DNA of 11,801 bases from Prevotella sp. UBA4341 (GTDB lineage: Bacteria; Bacteroidota; Bacteroidia; Bacteroidales; Bacteroidaceae). Shown here piece after piece: positions 1 through 6,576 of the stretch. The DNA lies in contig DGTH01000096.1 in the NCBI GenBank assembly GCA_002393705.1, positions 1-11,801 of the forward strand, read 5' to 3'. The stretch's first letter is position 1; each line of letters begins with the position of its first letter. A program made the translations under genes and the position numbers. Below the pieces are notes generated by a model. It was not told where the DNA came from and did not search any database. It saw only the letters and a program-made list of their open reading frames with translations.

Positions 1-1354
1 TGAGCACCTTCTCCTCGTTGGTCATGGTGCCCTCGTCGTTCCATTCGGGCACGCGCTCGTTCCAGTCGTACAGCTCGACGTGCTCCACGCTGTGGCGGGC
101 TGCCGTCTCGGCATAGACCACGGCCTCGATGAGCGAGTTAGAGGCCAGTCGGTTGCCGCCGTGCAGACCTGTGCATGAGCACTCGCCGAGGGCGTAGAGG
201 CGCTCAATGCTGGACTGCCCGTTCAGATCGACCTTGATGCCGCCGCACATGTAGTGGGCTGCGGGGCGTACGGGTATGTAGTCCTGGGTAATGTCTATGC
301 CCATGGAGAGGCACTTCTGGTAGATGTTGGGGAAGTGCTTGCGCGTCTCGTCGGCCGGCTTGTGGGTCACGTCCAGGCAGACGTGGTCAATGCCGTGAAT
401 CTTCATCTCCTTGTCGATGGCTCGGGCCACGATGTCGCGTGGGGCCAGCGAGAGTCGCTTGTCGTATTTCTCCATGAACGACTCGCCGTTGGGCAGGCGG
501 AGTATGCCGCCGTAGCCGCGCATGGCCTCGGTGATGAGGTAGGCGGGGTGCGTCTCGTTGGGGTTATGCAGCACGGTGGGGTGGAACTGTACGAACTCCA
601 TGTCCTGGACGGTTGCCTTGGCGCGGTAGGCCATGGCAATGCCGTCGCCGGTGGCTATGACGGGGTTGCTGGTGGTCAGATAGACGGCACCGCAGCCGCC
701 GGTGCAGAGCACGGTAATCTTTGAGAGGTAGGTATCGACCGTTCCTTCGTTCAGTACATAGGCACCGTAGCAGCGAATGTTGGGTGAGCGGCGGGTGACG
801 CGAACGCCCAAGTGGTGCTGGGTGATGATTTCTACGGCGAAGTGGTGCTCCTTGACCTCTATGTCGGGGCAGGCCCTGACGGCGGCCATTAGTCCGCGCT
901 GTATCTCGGCTCCGGTATCGTCGGCATGGTGCAGGATGCGGAACTCTGAGTGGCCGCCCTCACGGTGCAGGTCGAAGTCGCCATTCTCCTTGCGGTCGAA
1001 GTTGACGCCCCACTGGACGAGCTCCTTGATTTGTTCGGGAGCCATGCGTACCACCTGCTCAACGGCAGCGCGGTCGGAGATGTAGTCGCCCGCTATCATG
1101 GTGTCCTCGATGTGCTTGTCGAAGTTGTCAAGCTCCAGGTTGGTCACGCTGGCCACGCCGCCTTGTGCAAACGAGGTGTTAGCTTCGTCGAGACTGGTCT
1201 TGCAAATCATGCAGATACGCGGTTGCTGGGTTGGCCTTTGACCTTTGTCCTTTGACCTTTGTCCTTGAGCGTTCAGGGCACGTGCCACTTTGAGGGCGTA
1301 GCTCATACCGGCCACGCCAGCTCCGATAATAAGAAAATCGTACTTATAAACCAT
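1..1354 (-). CDS. nadB: L-aspartate oxidase, 3' end cut by window edge
   Basis: Flavoenzyme that oxidises L-aspartate to iminoaspartate, the first step of de novo NAD synthesis, in the cytoplasm; quinolinate synthase NadA is its usual partner but is not in the window. The start ATG is read from 1354 downward. Visible: the FAD dinucleotide motif GAGVAG at residues 11-16, the SFAQGGVA segment, HSEFRILHHADDTGAEI, the QFHPTVL substrate-site segment, and GECSCTGLHGGNRLASNSLIEAVVY near the cut. These fit aspartate oxidase rather than a succinate dehydrogenase flavoprotein. 451 codons are present; the E. coli enzyme has 540, so roughly the last 80-90 residues lie outside. Oddity: residues about 30-40 (GQRSKDKGQRP) come from a 7-base tandem repeat sitting in the loop after the first Rossmann helix. 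Divergent from dacB, with 57 bases between the start codons. Confidence 0.95.
   Translation of the reverse strand, partial: MVYKYDFLIIGAGVAGMSYALKVARALNAQGQRSKDKGQRPTQQPRICMICKTSLDEANTSFAQGGVASVTNLELDNFDKHIEDTMIAGDYISDRAAVEQVVRMAPEQIKELVQWGVNFDRKENGDFDLHREGGHSEFRILHHADDTGAEIQRGLMAAVRACPDIEVKEHHFAVEIITQHHLGVRVTRRSPNIRCYGAYVLNEGTVDTYLSKITVLCTGGCGAVYLTTSNPVIATGDGIAMAYRAKATVQDMEFVQFHPTVLHNPNETHPAYLITEAMRGYGGILRLPNGESFMEKYDKRLSLAPRDIVARAIDKEMKIHGIDHVCLDVTHKPADETRKHFPNIYQKCLSMGIDITQDYIPVRPAAHYMCGGIKVDLNGQSSIERLYALGECSCTGLHGGNRLASNSLIEAVVYAETAARHSVEHVELYDWNERVPEWNDEGTMTNEEKVL
1235..1267. repeat. 7-base tandem repeat inside nadB
   Basis: Plus strand reads CCTTTGA, CCTTTGT, CCTTTGA, CCTTTGT, then CCTTG: four 7-base units with alternating last base and a partial fifth. 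It is translated in the nadB frame as a lysine/arginine-rich loop without breaking the gene. Confidence 0.9.
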
Positions 1355-1371
1355 TGTTTTTTGTTTTAGTG

Positions 1372-1402
1372 TTGCAAAGGTAAAAATAATTTTGTAATTT
1401 TG
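1372..1402 (+). promoter_or_regulatory. Putative dacB promoter
   Basis: TTG at 1372-1374 and TAATTTTG at 1395-1402 are separated by 20 bases, close to the Bacteroidetes -33/-7 arrangement. The -7 box ends only 9 bases before the ATG, so the transcript would have almost no 5' leader. Confidence 0.6.
1375..1382 (-). promoter_or_regulatory. Putative nadB promoter -7 box
   Basis: Minus strand TACCTTTG matches the Bacteroidetes sigma-ABfr -7 consensus TAnnTTTG, 20 bases upstream of the nadB ATG. The nearest TTG on that strand (1406-1408) is 23 bases further upstream, slightly long. It overlaps the dacB promoter, so the two divergent promoters probably exclude one another. Confidence 0.5.
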
Positions 1403-1411
1403 CGCCAAATT

Positions 1412-2659
1412 ATGAAGAAATTACTCTTTTTCTTGCTGTCTGCCGTTTTTCTGACACCTGCAACAGCCCAAACCGACCCCACCACAGCGGTCGGCGGTCT
1501 TCCCGCCGACACCCTTACTATCGACACCGTCCCCGCTCCGCTGCCCTGGCCGTTGTCGCTACAGGTGCGTCTCGACTCGCTTGTGGCTGCTGAGCCGCTG
1601 TTGGAAGTGTCGCAGATGGGGCTGATGGTCTTCGACCTGTCGGCCGACAGCACGCTCTACACCTACAACCACCGCCACACCCTGAGGCCGGGCTCTACAA
1701 TGAAGCTCGTCACCGCCATAGCTGCCCTGGACCGGCTGGGCGGCAACTACAAGTTCCGCACCTCGCTGTACTACACCGGCCAGTTAGACAGCTGCACGCT
1801 CCGGGGCGACCTCTACTGTGTGGGCGGCATGGCTCCGAAGTTTGAGCAGGAGGACCTTAGCGCCTTCGTGCAGGAAATAAAGGCCTTGGGCATTGACACC
1901 ATACGTGGCCGCATCGTGGCCGACAAGTCGATGAAGGAGCCCGACACGCTGGGCTGGGGCTGGTGCTGGGACGACGACAACCCCGTGCTCTCGCCCCTGC
2001 TGGTCGGCAAGAAGGACGAGTTTACAGAGCGTTTCGCCCAACAGTTGATGCGTGCCGGCGTAGTGGTCGATGCGGAGCTTGCCGAGGGCCGCTTGCCCGA
2101 GCGCAACACCGTGGCCGTCTGCTCGTGCTACCACACGCTGGACCAGGTGTTGCCCCGCATGATGAAGGACAGCGACAACCTCTTTGCTGAGTCGGTGTTC
2201 TACCAGCTGGGACTCCTGCAGGGTGGCCGTCCTGCGACGCTGAAGTCGTCGCGTGCCGTGGTGAACAAACTGATAGAAAAGGTGGGGCTCCGGCCGTCGG
2301 ACTATATCATTGCCGATGGTAGCGGACTCTCGCTCTACAACTACCTCTCGCCCCAGCTCGAAGTGGCGCTGTTGCGCTATGCGTGGCGCAACTACGACAT
2401 CAGGGGCCACCTGTACCCCGTGCTGCCCATAGCCGGACAGGACGGTACACTCGAGAAACGCATGCGCCGTACTGCTGCCGCCGGCAACGTCCATGCCAAG
2501 ACGGGAACCCTGAAGGCCGTCACCGCGCTGGGCGGCTACTGCCGTGCGGCTAACGGCCACATGCTCTGCTTTGCCATCATGAACCAGGGCGTGATGCAGA
2601 TTAACCGAGGCCGCGACCTGCAGGACCGCATCTGCGTGCTGCTCTGTGATACGCCATAA
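1412..2659 (+). CDS. dacB: D-alanyl-D-alanine carboxypeptidase/endopeptidase, PBP4 type (peptidase S13)
   Basis: Periplasmic penicillin-binding protein that trims or cleaves peptidoglycan stem-peptide cross-links. 415 residues from ATG 1412; an in-frame TTG at 1400 lies inside the promoter box, so the ATG is preferred. Residues 1-20 (MKKLLFFLLSAVFLTPATAQ) form a signal peptide. The three active-site motifs of the serine peptidase family are present in order: STMK (Ser95, Lys98), SDN (254-256) and KTG (363-365). The 155 residues between the first two motifs are fewer than in E. coli PBP4 (477 residues in total), so the inserted accessory domains are reduced. Residues about 21-50 are a low-conservation proline/threonine-rich linker that contains a palindromic element. 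The gene is followed after 64 bases by the GH5 gene, possibly the same transcript. Confidence 0.93.
   Translation: MKKLLFFLLSAVFLTPATAQTDPTTAVGGLPADTLTIDTVPAPLPWPLSLQVRLDSLVAAEPLLEVSQMGLMVFDLSADSTLYTYNHRHTLRPGSTMKLVTAIAALDRLGGNYKFRTSLYYTGQLDSCTLRGDLYCVGGMAPKFEQEDLSAFVQEIKALGIDTIRGRIVADKSMKEPDTLGWGWCWDDDNPVLSPLLVGKKDEFTERFAQQLMRAGVVVDAELAEGRLPERNTVAVCSCYHTLDQVLPRMMKDSDNLFAESVFYQLGLLQGGRPATLKSSRAVVNKLIEKVGLRPSDYIIADGSGLSLYNYLSPQLEVALLRYAWRNYDIRGHLYPVLPIAGQDGTLEKRMRRTAAAGNVHAKTGTLKAVTALGGYCRAANGHMLCFAIMNQGVMQINRGRDLQDRICVLLCDTP
1490..1510. repeat. 21-base palindrome within dacB linker
   Basis: Arms GTCGGCGG and CCGCCGAC flank a 5-base loop TCTTC. Translated as VGGLPAD in the unconserved linker after the signal peptide. 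Very similar to the palindrome at 2670-2690. Confidence 0.65.
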
Positions 2660-2668
2660 AGCTACAGT

Positions 2669-2691
2669 GCTCGGCGGTTCCCCCGCCGAGC
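2669..2691. repeat. GC-rich hairpin between dacB and the GH5 gene
   Basis: A 9-bp perfect stem GCTCGGCGG / CCGCCGAGC with loop TTCCC, starting 9 bases after the dacB stop codon. It could act as a terminator or RNA-stabilising hairpin, but no T-run follows; the next stretch is A-rich up to the GH5 start. Its core is nearly identical to the palindrome inside dacB at 1490-1510, which suggests a small repeated palindromic element rather than a plain terminator. Confidence 0.55.
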
Positions 2692-2723
2692 TCCCAATAA
2701 CAAAAACCAAAACCAAAACAGGA

Positions 2724-4043
2724 ATGAAAAAACTATTTATTGCCCTCATGACACTGCTGGCCTTGCCCATCGAGGCGCAGCAGAACATGGAACTGACGGC
2801 TGCTGAAGTGGCTGCCCGCATGACGCCCGGATGGAACCTGGGCAACACCCTGGAAGCAGGCGACAACAGTAACAACTATAAGAACAGCGGCACCGGCACC
2901 GAGACCTGGTGGCAGGACACGAAGACCACCAAGGCCGTCATTGACTACGTGCGGGCACAGGGCTTCCGCAGCATCCGCATTCCGTGTGCATGGGTCATGG
3001 GCCACATTAGCAATGCCACCGACAATACCATCGACCCGGCGTGGATGCAGCGGGTGAAGGAGATTGTCGATTACTCGCTCGAGGCTGGGCTCTACGTCGT
3101 CATCAACCAGCACTGGGATGGCGGATGGCTGGAAAACCACATTGCCGACACCAGCGGCAAGGCCCAGCGCAAGGAGACGTTGAAGAGCATCTGGACGCAG
3201 ATAGCCACCACCTTCCGCGACTATGACGAGCGCCTGCTCTTTGCCGGACTCAACGAGCCGAATGCCGAGAACCTGGCTGCCACGAACAACCTGGTGGAGT
3301 ACGAGCAGGTGTTCCTGAATACCGTCAGGGACACGGGGGGCAACAACCCCCAGCGCGTGCTCATCGTGCAGGGACCATCGACCAACATAGACCATACCTG
3401 CAACTATCTGACGACACTGCCCACTGACCCGGCAGAAGACCGCCTCATGGTGGAGGTACACTACTATGCGCCGTGGAACTTCTGGGGCATGGAGCACGAC
3501 GAGTCGTGGGGCAACGTTTTCTACTACTGGGGCAGCCAGAACCACGTCAGCGGCTCTACACACAACGCTACCTACGGCGAGGAAAGCTACATGGAGGAGC
3601 AGTTGCAGAAGATGAAGACCCGCTTCGCCGACCGTGGCATTCCGGTCTATATAGGAGAGTTTGGAGCCAACTGGCGCAAGATAACCGGTGCCGCTGAAAG
3701 CCAGGAGAAGCACAACGCCTCCATCAAGTACCACTATAAGGTGTTCATGGAGAAGTGCTTCCAGAAGGGCATCGTACCCGTGGTGTGGGACACGAACTAT
3801 CGCGGACAGCCCTCCATGACCATCATTGACCGTAAGAACCTCACCATCTACAACAACTACATGATGGACGGCATCCACGAAGCCATGGAGGAAGCAGGCA
3901 TTTCTACCGCCATTCTTTCCCCTCAGAGCGAGGTGCCGGCCCAGGAATCGCCGGCCATCTACGACCTGCAAGGCCGCGTCATGGCAGCCGTGTCTGACGG
4001 GGCTATCTATATTCGTGGCGGCCGCAAATACGTGGGCCGATGA
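2724..4043 (+). CDS. Secreted glycoside hydrolase family 5 endoglucanase (cellulase)
   Basis: Predicted retaining beta-glucanase acting on cellulose or related beta-glucans outside the cytoplasm. 439 residues from ATG 2724, chosen because MKKLFIALMTLLALPIEA is a signal peptide; the open frame upstream runs back into dacB and encodes nothing recognisable. GH5 landmarks: GWNLGNTLEA (36-45), RIPCAW (85-90), NQHWDGGW (128-135), the acid/base glutamate E178 in LNEPN, HYY (246-248), and the nucleophile E312 in IGEFGA. The set resembles subfamily 4, not certain. The last 30 residues (PAIYDLQGR...IYIRGGRKYVGR) form a short C-terminal tail common in secreted Bacteroidales proteins and resembling type IX secretion sorting tails. 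No carbohydrate-binding module is visible. The stop codon overlaps the mutY start. Confidence 0.92.
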   Translation: MKKLFIALMTLLALPIEAQQNMELTAAEVAARMTPGWNLGNTLEAGDNSNNYKNSGTGTETWWQDTKTTKAVIDYVRAQGFRSIRIPCAWVMGHISNATDNTIDPAWMQRVKEIVDYSLEAGLYVVINQHWDGGWLENHIADTSGKAQRKETLKSIWTQIATTFRDYDERLLFAGLNEPNAENLAATNNLVEYEQVFLNTVRDTGGNNPQRVLIVQGPSTNIDHTCNYLTTLPTDPAEDRLMVEVHYYAPWNFWGMEHDESWGNVFYYWGSQNHVSGSTHNATYGEESYMEEQLQKMKTRFADRGIPVYIGEFGANWRKITGAAESQEKHNASIKYHYKVFMEKCFQKGIVPVVWDTNYRGQPSMTIIDRKNLTIYNNYMMDGIHEAMEEAGISTAILSPQSEVPAQESPAIYDLQGRVMAAVSDGAIYIRGGRKYVGR

Positions 4044-5065
4044 GTTTCACCACCACCATTCTGCAGTGGTTCGGACAGAACGGCCGCGAGCTGCCTTGGC
4101 GCGAGACACGCGACCCGTATGCCATCTGGCTCTCGGAAGTCATCCTGCAGCAGACCCGCATAGAGCAGGGCCGTCCCTATTGGGAGCGCTTCATGCGCCG
4201 CTGGCCAACCGTGGCCGACCTGGCAGCTGCCTCCGAGGACGAGGTGCTGCGCGAGTGGCAGGGACTGGGCTACTACAGCCGGGCTCGCAACCTTCTGGCA
4301 ACCGCCCGCCAAGTCAGTGCTCGTGGAGGTTTCCCCTCCACGTTCCAAGAGCTGCGCGCCCTGAAAGGCGTGGGCGACTATACGGCAGCAGCCATTGGTT
4401 CCTTTGCCTTCAACCTCCCCGTGGCCGTGGTCGATGGTAACGTGTATAGGGTGCTGGCCCGCCACTTCGGTATCAGCACACCCATCAACACTACCCGGGG
4501 CAAGAAGGAGTTTACGGCTTTGGCACAGCAGCTGTTACTCCCCGCCCTAAACAGGGAGGGGCAGGGGGCGGGTCTCTTCAACCAGGCCATGATGGACTTC
4601 GGGGCCACCCTGTGTACGCCCTCCAGTCCGCATTGTGACGAGTGCCCGCTCATGGAGACATGTGTTGCTCTGCGTGAAGGAAGGGTAGGGGAATTGCCGG
4701 TCAAGCAGCGCCGCGTGCAGGTTAAAGAGGTGAACATAACCTACCTATATATAAGGTACGCAGGCGAAACGGTCCTTCGCCGCCGACCCGCCGGCGGCAT
4801 CTGGGCAGGGCTGTATGAACCCTTCTTAATTGAGAATTGGGAATTCGGAATTGAGAATTCTCAATTCTCAATTCTCAATTCTCAATTACTTGCCAAGCAA
4901 GTCAAGCACGTGCTGACCCATCGTGTCATTTATGCCGACTTCTACCTGTGGGAGCCGCAGGAGCGGCCACAGCTGCCTGAAGGCTATTTCTGGATACGTG
5001 AGGAAGACATTGGCAACTACGGCGTTTCTCGACTGGTAGAAATGCTGTTCTCCATTCTTAATTAG
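4040..5065 (+). CDS. mutY: A/G-specific adenine DNA glycosylase MutY
   Basis: Base-excision repair enzyme that removes adenine mispaired with 8-oxoguanine. 341 residues; ATG 4040 overlaps the GH5 TGA by 4 bases, which suggests translational coupling. Catalytic Glu33 lies in WLSEVILQQT, the helix-hairpin-helix in LKGVGDYTAAAIG (108-120), and catalytic Asp132 in VVDGNV. The [4Fe-4S] ligands are C192, C199, C202 and C208 with the expected C-x6-C-x2-C-x5-C spacing. The C-terminal NUDIX-like domain that recognises 8-oxoG covers about 230-341, with KHVLTHR (289-295) at the conserved F/S-H loop. Oddities: residues 263-283 are a 7-base tandem repeat array translated in frame, residues about 167-178 come from a GC-rich inverted repeat, and the stop codon itself lies within another 7-base array. 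Function probably retained, since all catalytic residues are intact. Confidence 0.95.
   Translation: MSFTTTILQWFGQNGRELPWRETRDPYAIWLSEVILQQTRIEQGRPYWERFMRRWPTVADLAAASEDEVLREWQGLGYYSRARNLLATARQVSARGGFPSTFQELRALKGVGDYTAAAIGSFAFNLPVAVVDGNVYRVLARHFGISTPINTTRGKKEFTALAQQLLLPALNREGQGAGLFNQAMMDFGATLCTPSSPHCDECPLMETCVALREGRVGELPVKQRRVQVKEVNITYLYIRYAGETVLRRRPAGGIWAGLYEPFLIENWEFGIENSQFSILNSQLLAKQVKHVLTHRVIYADFYLWEPQERPQLPEGYFWIREEDIGNYGVSRLVEMLFSILN
4541..4572. repeat. GC-rich inverted repeat inside mutY
   Basis: CCCGCCC at 4541-4547 pairs with GGGCGGG at 4566-4572 across an 18-base loop. It encodes roughly PALNREGQGAG between the catalytic domain and the FNQAMMDFGA segment, where MutY homologues usually have a shorter linker. 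Confidence 0.45.
4828..4887. repeat. 7-base tandem repeat array inside mutY
   Basis: Eight consecutive 7-base units: AATTGAG, AATTGGG, AATTCGG, AATTGAG, then AATTCTC four times, then AATT. The first half is the reverse complement type of the second (GAG versus CTC), so the array is also an inverted repeat centred near 4855. Its 60 bases equal 20 codons and keep frame. Confidence 0.93.
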
Positions 5066-5239
5066 TAATTTATTAATAATTAGTAATTAGTAATTAGTAA
5101 TGAGTAATTATGATTACCACATAAAGGCGGGGAATATTCCATCCATAAGGGTTGGCATTGCTCAAGGGCTTGCACGGAAATCATAATTACTAATTACTAA
5201 TTACTCATTACTCATTACTAATTACTCATTACTAATTAA
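5059..5239. repeat. Element with inverted arms of 7-base repeats between mutY and the pagL-like gene
   Basis: The left arm (5059-5111) consists of TAATTAG/TAATGAG units. The right arm (5184-5239) consists of TAATTAC/TCATTAC units, the reverse complement type. They flank a 72-base core (5112-5183) of ordinary composition with no open frame of note. The arms could pair into a long AT-rich stem. The left arm begins inside mutY and supplies its TAG stop (5063-5065). Position between two convergent genes is compatible with a bidirectional terminator or a MITE-like element. Confidence 0.85.
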
Positions 5240-5256
5240 GAATTCCTCATTTAGAA

Positions 5257-6501
5257 TTAAAGTTTCACAGGAATGCTGACCTGCACTTCCGTCAGGTCGG
5301 CCTTCGTGCGGTGAGCCTGCACGCTGGCCCCCACCTTCAGGTGGCCGAGCTTCGGGAAGGTGTAGAACACACCGACGCGCTCGTAGTACGGCTGTTCTAT
5401 CTCCTTGGCATGGCTGCCCATGTGGCGGTGCAGATAGATGCCGAGGGCCAGGTCGAGCGAGAAGTTGTGGTAATACACCTCGTGGCGTGCGCTGATGCCG
5501 ATGCTCCAGGGCGAGTGCTTCGTGCTGATGCCAGCCGCCTCGTCCAGGTCGCGCACGTGCTTGTAGTACGTGCCGTAATAGACGTCGGCCCCAATGCCCG
5601 AAGCCCAGCGGCGGGCGTAGCGGTACATGAAGGCGACGGAGGCCGAGTAGGACATGTAGAAGTGAAAGTCGTCCGTGCGGTAGTCGGGTTCGCCGGGCTC
5701 GGTGTTGTACTGTGTCCGTTGCCAGTCCTCCAGCAGCGTCTTGCCGCCTATGCCGAGGCGCAGCTCTGTGTACCAGTATTTGGGTGATGGGTGGTGGGTG
5801 GTGGGTGATGGGCGACGGCTTATGGCTTGATGATAGGGAGTATATCTCACGCCTATTACCGGTCCCCAGTGGTTCTCACCCTTGTTGGGACGTGCCAGTG
5901 CGCCGTTGCTGTGGTGACCGTAGGTCAGTCCGCCCATGAGTGCCCAGTCGTCGGTGACGTTATAGTAGCCCATGAGGGCCGCCCCGAAGTGGATGCTCAG
6001 GGCGCTGCCAATGAGTTCGTTGTCGATGTTGTCGTGGGGGTTGTAGTACCACGAGTTGTAGCCAATGCCGGCCCTGAGGCTGTAGTCCAACTGCCAGCGG
6101 CCTCGGCGCAGCAGCGGGCGCGAGAAGTTGCCGTAGATGGTGAAGATGTTGCCAAGGTGCGAGTCGTAGTCCACCAGCTGGGCCTTGCCCCAGGAGTGGT
6201 CGGCCGTGCGCCGCATGGTGACGCCGTGGTTCAGGCTCAGCATGGCCCCGAGGCTCAGGGTGGGGTAGTTATAGTCTTCGGCAAAGGCATCGTGGTCAGC
6301 CGGAACCGACGTGAAGTCCAACTCGGCGCCGAAGGCAAAGCCCTGCTTCTTCTGTAGCCACATGCGCTCGTACTGGTCCATGGCTATCTGCCAGTGAGGC
6401 ATCAGGCTGACGCTGAAGCCCACGTGGCGCACGCTGTCGCCGTCGGCTGCTGAGGCCCGCAGGCTGCAAAAGAGCAGTATAAGAATGCAAATTTTTCTCA
6501 T
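5257..6501 (-). CDS. PagL-like outer membrane lipid A 3-O-deacylase family protein
   Basis: 414 residues, start ATG read from 6501. MRKICILILLFCSLRASA is a signal peptide and the rest alternates in the way of an outer membrane beta-barrel, with many Tyr/Trp/Gly. The segment GLTYGHHSNGALARPNKGENHWGPVIGVRY (191-220) matches the PagL/acyloxyacyl hydrolase signature; by analogy with Pseudomonas PagL, H196 and S198 would be the catalytic pair and E209 a candidate acid. PagL removes the 3-linked acyl chain of lipid A in the outer membrane. The protein is more than twice as long as classical PagL (about 170 residues), with a second barrel-like half after about residue 240; such long forms occur in Bacteroidetes. 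Residues about 228-240 (SRRPSPTTHHPSP) come from a 7-base tandem repeat. No lipid A genes are nearby, so function rests on the motif alone. Confidence 0.75.
   Translation of the reverse strand: MRKICILILLFCSLRASAADGDSVRHVGFSVSLMPHWQIAMDQYERMWLQKKQGFAFGAELDFTSVPADHDAFAEDYNYPTLSLGAMLSLNHGVTMRRTADHSWGKAQLVDYDSHLGNIFTIYGNFSRPLLRRGRWQLDYSLRAGIGYNSWYYNPHDNIDNELIGSALSIHFGAALMGYYNVTDDWALMGGLTYGHHSNGALARPNKGENHWGPVIGVRYTPYHQAISRRPSPTTHHPSPKYWYTELRLGIGGKTLLEDWQRTQYNTEPGEPDYRTDDFHFYMSYSASVAFMYRYARRWASGIGADVYYGTYYKHVRDLDEAAGISTKHSPWSIGISARHEVYYHNFSLDLALGIYLHRHMGSHAKEIEQPYYERVGVFYTFPKLGHLKVGASVQAHRTKADLTEVQVSIPVKL
5782..5816. repeat. 7-base tandem repeat inside the pagL-like gene
   Basis: Plus strand reads GGGTGAT, GGGTGGT, GGGTGGT, GGGTGAT, GGGCGAC: five 7-base units. 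On the coding strand it gives a proline/histidine/threonine-rich loop between predicted barrel strands, in frame. Confidence 0.9.
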
Positions 6502-6508
6502 CAGGGCA

Positions 6509-6516
6509 CAAAATTA
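6509..6516 (-). promoter_or_regulatory. Putative -7 box of the pagL-like gene
   Basis: Minus strand TAATTTTG (TAnnTTTG) ends 7 bases before the ATG, implying a nearly leaderless transcript. No clear -33 element at the usual distance. Confidence 0.5.
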
Positions 6517-6560
6517 CAAAATAATTCATAATTCACGGCGCATAATTCGGAAATATTTTA

Positions 6561-6568
6561 TAATTTTG
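6561..6568 (+). promoter_or_regulatory. Putative purN -7 box
   Basis: TAATTTTG ends 8 bases before the purN ATG. Between the two divergent -7 boxes sit three copies of ATAATTC (6521-6527, 6528-6534, 6542-6548), spaced in steps of 7 with one unrelated 7-base unit between; they may be a degenerate repeat array or a binding site. No clear -33 element. Confidence 0.5.
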
Positions 6569-6576
6569 TCGTCGCA

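Noticed and set aside
254..724. Plus-strand open frame opposite nadB
   Set aside because: Lies entirely within the well-supported nadB frame and encodes a low-complexity Val/Gly/His-rich sequence.
2733..3971. Long open reading frame on the minus strand opposite the GH5 gene (over 400 codons), and a similar one opposite dacB (1784-2875)
   Set aside because: No recognisable domains; the sense-strand genes have full catalytic motifs and signal peptides. Such shadows are common in GC-rich sequence.
4322..4342. Palindrome CGTGGAGG-TTTCC-CCTCCACG in mutY, similar in layout to those at 1490 and 2670
   Set aside because: It encodes RGGFPST, a segment conserved in MutY proteins at this position (GGxFPxT before the HhH motif), so it is more likely a coincidence than an inserted element.
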